A DNA stretch of 5,620 bases, taken from an uncultured archaeon (GTDB lineage: Archaea; Thermoproteota; Nitrososphaeria; Nitrososphaerales; Nitrosopumilaceae). This document shows, piece by piece, positions 1 to 5,480 of the stretch. The DNA lies in assembly GCA_937896495.1 (NCBI GenBank), contig CALBNQ010000142.1:1-5620 (forward strand). The letters are read 5' to 3'. Each line of letters starts with the position of its first letter. The stretch's first letter is position 1. Under the pieces are notes generated by a model that was not told where the DNA came from, made no database searches, and worked only from the letters and a program-made list of their open reading frames with translations. Both the position numbers and the translations under genes were made by a program.

Positions 1-475
1 AACCCATTATCAACGTCTTCAGGGGCTTCTAAAAGATGCAAAAGAGAAAGGAGCTGAAATTCTTTTAGGTGGTTCAAAGATAGAGGAGAAAGGATTCTTT
101 TATCAACCAACAATTCTTACAAATATCAAACCAAATATGAGAATTGCAAAAGAGGAAACATTTGGACCAGTAGCACCAATTACAATTGTTGAAAATGAAA
201 GTGAAGCAGTCAAACTGGCAAATGATAGTGAATTTGGATTAGGGGCAAGTATTTGGACAAAAGATCTTGCAAAAGCAGATAAAATGTCTAGGCGAATTGA
301 ATCAGGAATTGTAAGTGTAAACAATGTAGTAATTTCTGATCCTAGAATTCCATTTGGAGGGATTAAACATAGTGGATTTGGACGAGAGTTATCAAGATAC
401 GGAATGATGGAATTCATTAATTTAAAATCAGTTAGATTTTATGATAATTTGACACATCATCATTATGTAGAATAG
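1..475 (+). CDS. Aldehyde dehydrogenase family protein, C-terminal part (5' end outside window)
   Basis: The reading frame enters at base 2 and is open to TAG at 473-475, giving the last 157 residues of an NAD(P)-dependent aldehyde dehydrogenase, normally about 450-500 residues. Visible family motifs, numbered from the window edge, are EETFGPV at 51-57 (the ExFGP motif whose Glu contacts the cofactor ribose), a NDSEFGLGASIW stretch near 75-86, RIESGIVSVNN at 98-108 and PFGGIKHSGFGRE at 117-129. The catalytic Cys and general-base Glu lie upstream of the window, so substrate and the hydrolytic versus CoA-acylating type cannot be decided. In ammonia-oxidising archaea such enzymes have been linked to semialdehyde steps of the 3-hydroxypropionate/4-hydroxybutyrate cycle; that role here is only a possibility. 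The Met at 137 is internal, not the start, because similarity to the family continues upstream of it. The gene converges with the small acidic-tail protein gene. Confidence 0.93.
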   Translation, partial: THYQRLQGLLKDAKEKGAEILLGGSKIEEKGFFYQPTILTNIKPNMRIAKEETFGPVAPITIVENESEAVKLANDSEFGLGASIWTKDLAKADKMSRRIESGIVSVNNVVISDPRIPFGGIKHSGFGRELSRYGMMEFINLKSVRFYDNLTHHHYVE

Positions 476-527
476 TTTTCCAAATAAAATTTGAATATAT
501 TTTATTTTTCATTACAAAACTAGAAAT
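476..527. terminator. Convergent intergenic region with T-tracts on both strands
   Basis: This 52-base gap separates the ends of two convergent genes. On the plus strand it holds a T-rich run at about 500-509 (TTTTATTTTT). On the minus strand it gives an ATTTTATTTG run at about 481-490. Archaeal RNA polymerase commonly stops at T-tracts without a strong hairpin, so the gap probably ends transcription from both sides. There is only a trivial 5-bp inverted repeat (481-493). Confidence 0.45.
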
Positions 528-815
528 TTAATTCTCGTAAAGATTTTCTTCATCTTCAATATCTTCATCTTCACATTCTTCTAATTCAATATGTGTTGGA
601 TTTCCATCATTATCAAAATAAATTTCAATGCAGATATTGGTAGCTAAAGTAGATGCCAAAGTTTCAAGTAGTTCTTTTGGAAAATTTCCTAATTGACTAG
701 GGTTTGAAGAACATCGATATGTTGTAATTTTATCTTCATGATGAAAATCAACCTCAATATCACCACTAGCAAATTTTCTAACTTCAATTACTTGTCCAAA
801 TAAACTATAAGACAT
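528..815 (-). CDS. Conserved-looking hypothetical protein with acidic C-terminal tail
   Basis: A 95-residue protein that I do not recognise as a named family. Residues 1-75 look like a small mixed alpha/beta domain: strands around QVIEVRK and DIEVDF, a helix around PKELLETLASTLA, and a final strand ICIEIYFDNDG. The last 20 or so residues are very acidic (many Asp and Glu). No signal peptide or membrane segment is visible, so it is probably cytoplasmic. The ATG start is 11 bases after the stop of the hemerythrin gene, with a weak GGAAAT site between them, so the two are probably cotranscribed. A small binding or adaptor protein is conceivable, but the sequence gives no function. It is probably a real gene because of its position, good start and non-repetitive composition. 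Confidence 0.75.
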   Translation of the reverse strand: MSYSLFGQVIEVRKFASGDIEVDFHHEDKITTYRCSSNPSQLGNFPKELLETLASTLATNICIEIYFDNDGNPTHIELEECEDEDIEDEENLYEN

Positions 816-826
816 ATCTGATTTCC

Positions 827-1375
827 TTATTGAGATACATCTTTTGTTAGATTTTCAGCTAATTGTTCATAATGTTCTCTAGATTTTCCTAAATCTTTAA
901 GTTTTGATACCTCTATCTCATTTAGCTCTTTGTCAACTTGTTCTGAAACATATTGTAATCGTGCTTCAGCCATCATGAATAATTTGTTATTTTCTTTCCA
1001 CAAATGTTCAGTAATATGTTCAACATACAACTGCATATCACTAATTAATTTTGTAGAATCACCAGATGAAAGATATTCTTTTGCAGATTCCTCCATTTGT
1101 GTTCCAATTTCTCTAGAACGTTCATGATCCATTAACATCATTGCAACAGGACCCATATTACTTGGTAATCCAGCTTTCTCTAATGCAGGGAACAAAGATT
1201 TTTCTTCTTTACTATGATGACACACATCTGTGAAATTTTTAGTAAAATCAATAACAGGAAGTAAGATTGATTCTGGAATTTGTTTTCCATCAGTCAATAA
1301 TTGAACTGTTGCTTCCATAGATTTGATCACTTTTTCTATTAAATCATGGTCACGTCTTAATGATGTTGTAGACAT
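827..1375 (-). CDS. Hemerythrin-like HHE cation-binding domain protein
   Basis: This 182-residue, mostly helical protein has the spaced His and Glu residues of the hemerythrin/HHE family, which hold a non-heme di-iron centre in a four-helix bundle. Candidate ligands are H10 in the first helix (RRDHDLIEK), H53/H54 with E57/E58 (VCHHSKEEKSLFP), H84 (MDHERSREI), and H120, H124 and E128 (EHITEHLWKENNKLF). The CHHSKEEKSLFPAL stretch is the typical second-helix signature. Residues 145-182 form a charged helix beyond the bundle. Family members bind or sense oxygen, NO or iron, or take part in iron storage and repair; which of these applies here is not shown. No signal peptide or transmembrane segment is seen. 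A good TATA-like box lies about 40 bases upstream, so it is probably the first gene of a two-gene unit with the acidic-tail protein. Confidence 0.88.
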   Translation of the reverse strand: MSTTSLRRDHDLIEKVIKSMEATVQLLTDGKQIPESILLPVIDFTKNFTDVCHHSKEEKSLFPALEKAGLPSNMGPVAMMLMDHERSREIGTQMEESAKEYLSSGDSTKLISDMQLYVEHITEHLWKENNKLFMMAEARLQYVSEQVDKELNEIEVSKLKDLGKSREHYEQLAENLTKDVSQ

Positions 1376-1412
1376 AATTAATTCAAAAAATATCCGATAT
1401 CTATATCTTGTT

Positions 1413-1422
1413 TATTTAAAAG
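1413..1422 (-). promoter_or_regulatory. Probable TATA box of the hemerythrin gene
   Basis: On the minus strand this reads CTTTTAAATA, close to the archaeal TATA consensus. Transcription would start about 25 bases downstream, near 1390-1394, leaving a leader of about 15-20 bases before the ATG at 1375. No clear ribosome binding site is seen in that leader. Confidence 0.5.
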
Positions 1423-1445
1423 AAAATAATTAAAAGATAGAAAAC

Positions 1446-1465
1446 GTTAACGAGTATTCGTTAAC
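1446..1465. repeat. Perfect 8-bp inverted repeat with 4-base spacer
   Basis: GTTAACGA, then GTAT, then TCGTTAAC. It lies between the end of the SWIB-like gene (stop at 1474-1476) and the TATA box of the hemerythrin gene (1413-1422). On the minus strand it is followed one base later by TTTT and more T-rich sequence. It could therefore be a hairpin terminator for the upstream gene, or an operator about 24 bp upstream of the hemerythrin TATA box. Confidence 0.6.
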
Positions 1466-1473
1466 TAATAGAT

Positions 1474-1707
1474 TTAACGGTTTGACAGGCTTTTTGATTT
1501 TACAAATTCCCAAATCTTTTTAGTCATTTCACTTGGCGCAATTGGTTTTTTTCCAAATACTTGTTCTACAGTCTCTTGACGACCTGCGAAATTAATTGCA
1601 TATCCACCAAATGCTGGTTTTTTTGCTTTAGATTTAGTTTTCTTTTTTGGTGCAGCCTTTCTTTTTGTTACCGTTCTTTTTGTTGTAGTTTTCTTTTTTA
1701 CTGCCAA
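1474..1707 (-). CDS. Small Lys-rich basic protein with SWIB-like C-terminal segment
   Basis: With the TTG start chosen here the protein is 77 residues, beginning MAVKKKTTTK. Residues 3-30 are a low-complexity tail of Lys, Thr, Arg and Ala like that of histone H1-type or chlamydial Hc-type DNA-binding proteins. Residues 47-77 (VEQVFGKKPIAP then SEMTKKIWEFVKSKSL) resemble the first part of a SWIB/MDM2 domain, where GKKP and the ExTKKxWxY/F helix are conserved, but the protein stops well short of a full domain of about 75 residues. A role in nucleoid organisation is a plausible inference, not shown. There is no ATG in frame. An earlier TTG at 1726-1728 would add seven residues, but it lies almost inside the TATA-like box at 1731-1740; the start at 1707 fits a nearly leaderless transcript. 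It follows arfC by about 36 bases. Confidence 0.72.
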   Translation of the reverse strand: MAVKKKTTTKRTVTKRKAAPKKKTKSKAKKPAFGGYAINFAGRQETVEQVFGKKPIAPSEMTKKIWEFVKSKSLSNR

Positions 1708-1730
1708 TTTCTTGTAATTTTGTCTCAAAT

Positions 1731-1740
1731 AAAGTATAAG
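1731..1740 (-). promoter_or_regulatory. Possible TATA box of the small basic protein gene
   Basis: The minus strand reads CTTATACTTT just after the arfC stop codon. Its centre is about 29 bases before the TTG at 1707, which suits a leaderless or nearly leaderless transcript and favours that start over the TTG at 1728. The basic protein may thus have its own promoter as well as read-through from the riboflavin operon. Confidence 0.35.
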
Positions 1741-1743
1741 AAC

Positions 1744-2400
1744 TTACACTTTATTGTAATGCAAAACAAGATGATTTTTGAGCCTCTTAGTTGATTTTAG
1801 TCTTAAATTTGGAGATTTTCTAAGTTTTGAAAAACCTTCTCCTTCAACAAAAGATATTGAATCAGTTCCACCAATCAAAAATGGTGATAGAGTAATAATT
1901 AATTCATCAAAAAGATCATGTTTGATAAATTCCCAATTTACTGTTCCACCGCCTTCAACAAGAAGGATTTTAATTTTTTTCTTGTATAATTTTTTTAGTA
2001 AAAGTTTTAGATTTATAGAATTTTCTCCTGCAACAATTATTTCAACAGGAAATTCACTTAATTTTTTTAAATTTGTTTTTGTGATTTTTTTTGATACAGC
2101 GATTATTGTTTTAGTTTTATCACATGTTTGTAAAATTTTTGATTTTTCAGACAAAATACCTTTAGAATCCAAAATAATTCTTATTGGATCTTTTCCTTTT
2201 GTATGACGTACAGTCAATAATGGATCATCAACTAAAACAGTATTTTTTCCAACAAGAATTGCATCTACATTTGAACGTAATTTATGAAGTCTAAAACTAT
2301 CTTGTTTTGAAGAAAGTTTAGAATCTCCAGTATTAGTAGCAATTTTTCCATCAATAGATGTAGCAGCACTCAAAATAATATGAGGTCTAAATTTTTCCAT
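1744..2400 (-). CDS. arfC: 2,5-diamino-6-ribosylamino-pyrimidinone 5'-phosphate reductase (archaeal RibD-C/Rib7 type)
   Basis: This cytosolic enzyme reduces the ribosyl side chain of 2,5-diamino-6-(ribosylamino)-4(3H)-pyrimidinone 5'-phosphate to ribityl with NAD(P)H. In archaea and fungi this happens before deamination. The 218 residues match the usual length of the stand-alone archaeal enzyme and show the RibD C-terminal (DHFR-like) fold: SAATSIDGKIAT at 11-22, LRSNVDAILVGKNT then VLVDDP at 41-60, DPIRIILDS at 71-79, the cofactor-binding LLVEGGGTVN at 146-155 and DELIITLSPFLIGG at 165-178. No deaminase domain is fused, unlike bacterial RibD, so deamination needs another protein. The ATG is preceded by a full GGAGG at 2412-2416, 11 bases upstream, which supports this start. 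The gene overlaps the end of the amidohydrolase gene by 14 bases, so it is the last clear riboflavin gene of the operon. Confidence 0.93.
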   Translation of the reverse strand: MEKFRPHIILSAATSIDGKIATNTGDSKLSSKQDSFRLHKLRSNVDAILVGKNTVLVDDPLLTVRHTKGKDPIRIILDSKGILSEKSKILQTCDKTKTIIAVSKKITKTNLKKLSEFPVEIIVAGENSINLKLLLKKLYKKKIKILLVEGGGTVNWEFIKHDLFDELIITLSPFLIGGTDSISFVEGEGFSKLRKSPNLRLKSTKRLKNHLVLHYNKV

Positions 2401-3577
2401 GTATTATTTTTCCTCCAATCATTACAGCTTTAATTGTAGATTCAGATGCTCTATGAACAATTGATGCATATGGATCATGCATTGGTTCTAAATCTAAAGC
2501 ATGTTTATCAAGAAAAATACAATCTGCAATTTTTCCATTTCCTATTACTCCAATATCTTTTTTTAAAATTTTTCCACCATTTACAGTTGCCATTTTAAGA
2601 ATTTCTTTTGGGTTGATTCTTTTTTTGTGAATACCCATAGTTATTTTCCATAAAAAATCCATCTCTCTAAACATGTCTGGAGAATTAATCATTACATTAT
2701 CTGTGCCTAAAGCTAATGTACAGCCAGCTTTTTGCATTAATTCAATATCAGGAATTCCTTCAGCCAAAGACGAATTAGCTCTTGGACAAATTACAATTCC
2801 CCTAGTTCTTTTTGCTGTTGAATGGAGGTCACTTTTTGATGCGTGTGTCATATGAATCAAAAAGTGTGGTTTCATAGTTAATGCCCTAATTGTTTCAGAA
2901 GTTCCAGTAGTTTTTTTTGATTTTAAAACACTTTGTTTAGTTTCAGAAGAATGAATTGCTCGAAGTTTTGTTGTTTTTGAGTAATAATTTAGAACAGATG
3001 TACTATTTTCATTTGCACCACTTATTCCAATTCCATCACATTTTTTGATCAAATCAATTAGTTCATTGGTTTTTTCTCCAGGAAATCGATTGTTTTTCCT
3101 GATTTCTATCAAATCTTGATAAAATTCAATTCTTCCAAGAATAATGGAACGAATAGGAATTTCAGATAATACTTCTTTTAGTAAAAGTACACCATTCAAT
3201 CCACCTTCTCTAAAATCGACAAAAGTGGTAATTCCTTTTCGAATCATTGAATGACATGAATTTTTCATAAAACTAGCTAAATGATGTTTAGAAGAATTTT
3301 TTAGAATTTTTGATTTTGCACCAAATACAGGATGAATTTTTTTATCAACTGAACTATTCAATGTGATATCTTTTCCAATCGAATCACCAATGTGAGTATG
3401 AGCATTAATAAATCCAGGAATCATTAGAAGACCTTCACAATCAACTGATTCTTCTTTTCCACTGGGTTTTATTTTTGGTTGAATTCTTTTAAATTTATTA
3501 TTTTGAATTTGGACATTAGTGTTTGAAATAAAATTTAAATCATTTCCTAATAATACACTAATGTTTTTGATTAACAT
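2387..3577 (-). CDS. Amidohydrolase-superfamily protein of the aromatic deaminase type; candidate riboflavin-pathway deaminase
   Basis: A 396-residue metal-dependent hydrolase of the cytosine/guanine/S-adenosylhomocysteine deaminase and chlorohydrolase group. The metal and catalytic residues appear complete and in order: H60 and H62 (INAHTHIGDS), H209 and E212 (AIHSSET, the HxxE motif in which Glu shuttles protons), H242 (FLIHMTHAS) and D293 (ALGTDNVMINSP). The segment before the Asp (ICPRANSSLAEGIPDI, residues 263-278) is typical of these deaminases. Residues 1-55 and about 340-396 form the flanking beta-sandwich. The gene overlaps arfA upstream by one base and arfC downstream by 14 bases, so it is almost certainly coexpressed with the pathway. 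The archaeal pathway needs a deaminase between ArfC and RibH, and I know of no established archaeal gene, so that is my preferred inference. Alternatives are the ArfB formamide hydrolase step or salvage of purines or pyrimidines. Confidence 0.88.
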   Translation of the reverse strand: MLIKNISVLLGNDLNFISNTNVQIQNNKFKRIQPKIKPSGKEESVDCEGLLMIPGFINAHTHIGDSIGKDITLNSSVDKKIHPVFGAKSKILKNSSKHHLASFMKNSCHSMIRKGITTFVDFREGGLNGVLLLKEVLSEIPIRSIILGRIEFYQDLIEIRKNNRFPGEKTNELIDLIKKCDGIGISGANENSTSVLNYYSKTTKLRAIHSSETKQSVLKSKKTTGTSETIRALTMKPHFLIHMTHASKSDLHSTAKRTRGIVICPRANSSLAEGIPDIELMQKAGCTLALGTDNVMINSPDMFREMDFLWKITMGIHKKRINPKEILKMATVNGGKILKKDIGVIGNGKIADCIFLDKHALDLEPMHDPYASIVHRASESTIKAVMIGGKIIHGKI

Positions 3578-4323
3578 TATAATTCGTAAACATCAGGTTT
3601 TTCTTTTCCCGAATCTCTAATTTCTCTTATAGTATCAAGAGATTTTGTGGCTAGTTTTACAGATTCTCTAGATGTATATGCATTTCCAATTCCACAATTT
3701 AAGGAAATTTTATCTTCATTCTTAATCATGTCAATAAAACTTTGAACAGAAGTTTTTGCGTCGTTACTTGCAACCACCATAAAATTATCTCCACCCATAA
3801 AAAAAGTAAGTGAATTTTTTTTCAAAAAGAATTTGGACATTTTTGAATACAATTCAAAAATTGTTGATGAAATTTCATATGGAGAATCAGTTTTTCTTTT
3901 GGAACTTAGATCATCCACATCTAAATGCATAATGGAAATTTGTGAATTAGATGTTCCATTAATAAAACCAAAAATATTATATTCTTTATTTAAAATAATT
4001 TCATTTTTTTTACCTTCATATGCTTTCAAATTTGCTTCAAACGGAGATTCTGCATAACCAATTGAAATAGTTAAACGAATATCAAATGATTTTTCAAGTA
4101 TTTTTTGAATTTGGATATGATCATCTAATTTGAGTCCATTTGAAACCACAAAAAATTCATCTGCACGATTAAGAAATACAAGACAATTTTTTTGTGAAAA
4201 AAGTTTCTGTAATTCTTTGTATAGTGATGACTGGAGCATTTGAAGCTCATGTTCTCTATCGCTTCCAAGAGTTAAAGTCCATGGACCATATTCACTAATT
4301 TTTAAAATACTAAGCTGAATCAT
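3577..4323 (-). CDS. arfA: GTP cyclohydrolase III (GTP cyclohydrolase IIa)
   Basis: First enzyme of archaeal riboflavin (and in some archaea F420) synthesis: it hydrolyses GTP to the formylamino-pyrimidine (FAPy) nucleotide and pyrophosphate, using Mg2+. The 248 residues are near the family length of about 250-270. The N-terminal signature EYGPWTLTLGSDRE lies at 11-24, with LQMLQSSLYKEL at 28-39 and NRADEFFVVSNGL at 52-64. The second half repeats the palm-like fold with HLDVDDLS at 133-140 and FMGGDNFMVVA at 175-185, recalling GGDEF/cyclase domains. The position before YGPW is Ser-Glu, where I recall Asp-Asn in characterised relatives, so the first metal site may differ. The start ATG shares one base with the ribH stop (TAATG), and its own stop shares one base with the amidohydrolase start. 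No strong ribosome site is seen, which suggests translational coupling. Confidence 0.9.
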   Translation of the reverse strand: MIQLSILKISEYGPWTLTLGSDREHELQMLQSSLYKELQKLFSQKNCLVFLNRADEFFVVSNGLKLDDHIQIQKILEKSFDIRLTISIGYAESPFEANLKAYEGKKNEIILNKEYNIFGFINGTSNSQISIMHLDVDDLSSKRKTDSPYEISSTIFELYSKMSKFFLKKNSLTFFMGGDNFMVVASNDAKTSVQSFIDMIKNEDKISLNCGIGNAYTSRESVKLATKSLDTIREIRDSGKEKPDVYEL

Positions 4324-4736
4324 TATTTTATCCGTTTAAGTTCATCAAAAGTTCTTTTTACAGCTTCAACTGCACGTTCAGAAACAGGCCTAATTCTTGC
4401 GTGAGCATGTTTTTCTTGTGAAGCAGGTCCAATAATACCTAAAGAGACAGGTTTTTGATACTTTATTGATATCTCAGATAGTAATTTTGCAGTAGCATGT
4501 GCTATTATCTCATCGTGTTTAGTTTGTCCTGTAATTATGGCACCTAGAGTAACAATTCCATCAACATCTTTCTTCTTCAACAAAGTATCCACAACTACAG
4601 GCATATCATAAGAGCCCAGAACTTTACTAGTATGTGTGATTTTTAATTTCATTAAATTAGCTTTTTCTTGTGCCACTGAAAGCATTCTAGATGTCACATC
4701 TTCATTGAATTCTGAAACTACTAATGCTATATTCAT
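4323..4736 (-). CDS. ribH: 6,7-dimethyl-8-ribityllumazine synthase
   Basis: It condenses 5-amino-6-ribitylamino-uracil with 3,4-dihydroxy-2-butanone 4-phosphate to give lumazine, the penultimate riboflavin precursor; family members form pentamers or 60-mer shells. The 137 residues are typical of the short archaeal forms. Motifs: substrate-binding SEFNEDVT at 8-15, VLGSYDMPVVV at 39-49, GAIITGQTKHDE at 65-76 with H74 as the likely catalytic His, GIIGP at 100-104 and R114 as the probable phosphate-binding Arg. The GIIGP, rather than GVLTT, variant is the one I associate with archaea. The start is supported by AAGGTG at 4745-4750, eight bases upstream and lying within the last ribB codons; ribB ends only two bases before the ATG. 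The stop overlaps the arfA start by one base. Confidence 0.95.
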   Translation of the reverse strand: MNIALVVSEFNEDVTSRMLSVAQEKANLMKLKITHTSKVLGSYDMPVVVDTLLKKKDVDGIVTLGAIITGQTKHDEIIAHATAKLLSEISIKYQKPVSLGIIGPASQEKHAHARIRPVSERAVEAVKRTFDELKRIK

Positions 4737-4738
4737 AA

Positions 4739-5404
4739 TTAATGCACCTTGGCATATTCTAATAGTTCTTTTCCATCAATTAACGGAATACCATTTTGTT
4801 TTGCAAATTTTTCTGCTTTTTCAACTGATAATGCAGAATATGTTTCAGCATCCATCATTTCACAAATGGCAGTTATAGGAGTTAATCCAGCAATTTTAGT
4901 CAAATAAATAGACATTTCAGTATGACCTTGTCGTGTAGATAATAATCCTTTAGAAGATATCAATAAAGGAACATGTCCTGGAGTTTTAAAAGATGAAGCA
5001 AATTTTTTTTGTTTATTTTCTACATGATAGATATTTGCCATTTCTTTAATTGTTAATGCTCTGTCTTTATCAGTAATTCCAGTATAAGTTTGATAATGAT
5101 TTACAGATAAAGAAAAAGTTGGGTGATCACCATATGGTGCTAAACCCATAATCATTTCTTTATTTGAAATTGAGGAGTCAGAAAGAATTTCATGCATGTA
5201 TTTTAATTCAAGTGAATTAGCAAAAGTATGTTCTAATGCCATACATAACAAACCACCTGCATGTTGACGCATTCTTGCAATATGTTCTGGCGTCACAAAT
5301 TCTGCAGCTACTACCATATCAATTTCATTTTCACGCCCAGCAGAATCAAATAACAAAACAAATTCGCCACGTTTCAAAGAGTCCAACGCAGATTCTAATA
5401 ACAT
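4739..5404 (-). CDS. ribB: 3,4-dihydroxy-2-butanone 4-phosphate synthase
   Basis: It converts ribulose 5-phosphate to formate and 3,4-dihydroxy-2-butanone 4-phosphate, the four-carbon donor for RibH, using Mg2+. With the ATG at 5402-5404 it has 221 residues, the normal single-domain size, with no GTP cyclohydrolase II domain fused. Motifs: GRENEIDMVVAAEF at 23-36 (acidic loop and metal site), ARMRQHAGGLLC at 43-54, TGITDKDRALTIKEM at 108-122, TPGHVPLL at 141-148 and STRQGHTEMSIYL at 156-168 with catalytic H161 and E163, then CEMM at 181-184. The longer frame from a GTG at 5461 would add 19 residues (VITHFLVNFIIRLEGFFI) outside family similarity. The inner ATG has AGAGGG at 5415-5420 upstream and is preferred. 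A TATA-like box at 5426-5435 suggests an internal promoter here too. Confidence 0.94.
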   Translation of the reverse strand: MLLESALDSLKRGEFVLLFDSAGRENEIDMVVAAEFVTPEHIARMRQHAGGLLCMALEHTFANSLELKYMHEILSDSSISNKEMIMGLAPYGDHPTFSLSVNHYQTYTGITDKDRALTIKEMANIYHVENKQKKFASSFKTPGHVPLLISSKGLLSTRQGHTEMSIYLTKIAGLTPITAICEMMDAETYSALSVEKAEKFAKQNGIPLIDGKELLEYAKVH

Positions 5405-5414
5405 TATAAAAAAA

Positions 5415-5420
5415 CCCTCT
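5415..5420 (-). promoter_or_regulatory. Ribosome binding site deciding the ribB start
   Basis: The minus strand reads AGAGGG, ten bases before the ATG at 5404. The spacing is slightly long, but the match to the archaeal anti-Shine-Dalgarno end is good. It supports the inner ATG over the GTG at 5461 on any transcript reading in from the riboflavin synthase gene. Confidence 0.5.
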
Positions 5421-5425
5421 AAACG

Positions 5426-5435
5426 GATTATAAAG
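5426..5435 (-). promoter_or_regulatory. Possible TATA box upstream of ribB
   Basis: The minus strand reads CTTTATAATC, centred about 27 bases before the ribB ATG. Initiation about 25 bases downstream would give a leaderless or nearly leaderless ribB transcript that lacks the AGAGGG site. The gap to the upstream gene (76 bases) is the largest in the operon, which favours a promoter here. Confidence 0.4.
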
Positions 5436-5449
5436 TTTACTAGGAAATG

Positions 5450-5472
5450 GGTAATTACCACTTTATTGGTAA
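5450..5472. promoter_or_regulatory. Cluster of GGTAA/TTACC half-sites upstream of ribB, candidate operator
   Basis: Bases 5450-5459 form a perfect 10-bp palindrome, GGTAATTACC. The second half (TTACCA, 5455-5460) also pairs with TGGTAA at 5467-5472 across a six-base spacer. Three half-sites thus lie about 15 bp upstream of the probable ribB TATA box, in the only sizeable gap of the operon. A DNA-binding regulator such as the archaeal riboflavin kinase-regulator RbkR could bind here; this is inference from position and symmetry only. Confidence 0.4.
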
Positions 5473-5480
5473 ATAAGATA

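Noticed and set aside
103..417. Minus-strand 104-codon open frame
   Set aside because: It is the complement of the aldehyde dehydrogenase coding sequence, with no recognisable motif.
137..475. Aldehyde dehydrogenase fragment as a short complete gene starting at the ATG at 137
   Set aside because: The same frame is open to the window edge, and residues before the Met (for example GFFYQPTIL) match aldehyde dehydrogenases.
1618..1700. Lys codon-rich stretch as a tandem repeat or assembly artefact
   Set aside because: The codons vary (AAA, AAG, ACA, ACT, AGA) and the frame stays open into a non-repetitive C-terminus, so it is a basic protein tail and not a DNA-level repeat.
1778..2206. 142-codon plus-strand open frame
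   Set aside because: It lies wholly antisense to arfC, which has clear family motifs. Its composition (Phe, Ser, Ile rich) is what the complement of an AT-rich gene gives.
5405..5461. GTG-initiated N-terminal extension of ribB
   Set aside because: The extra 19 residues fall outside family similarity, no ribosome site precedes the GTG, and the extension covers the likely TATA box and half-site cluster.
5405..5480. FMN riboswitch upstream of ribB
   Set aside because: The gap is only 76 bases, too short for the FMN aptamer, and shows none of its conserved segments; such riboswitches are also not expected in archaea.
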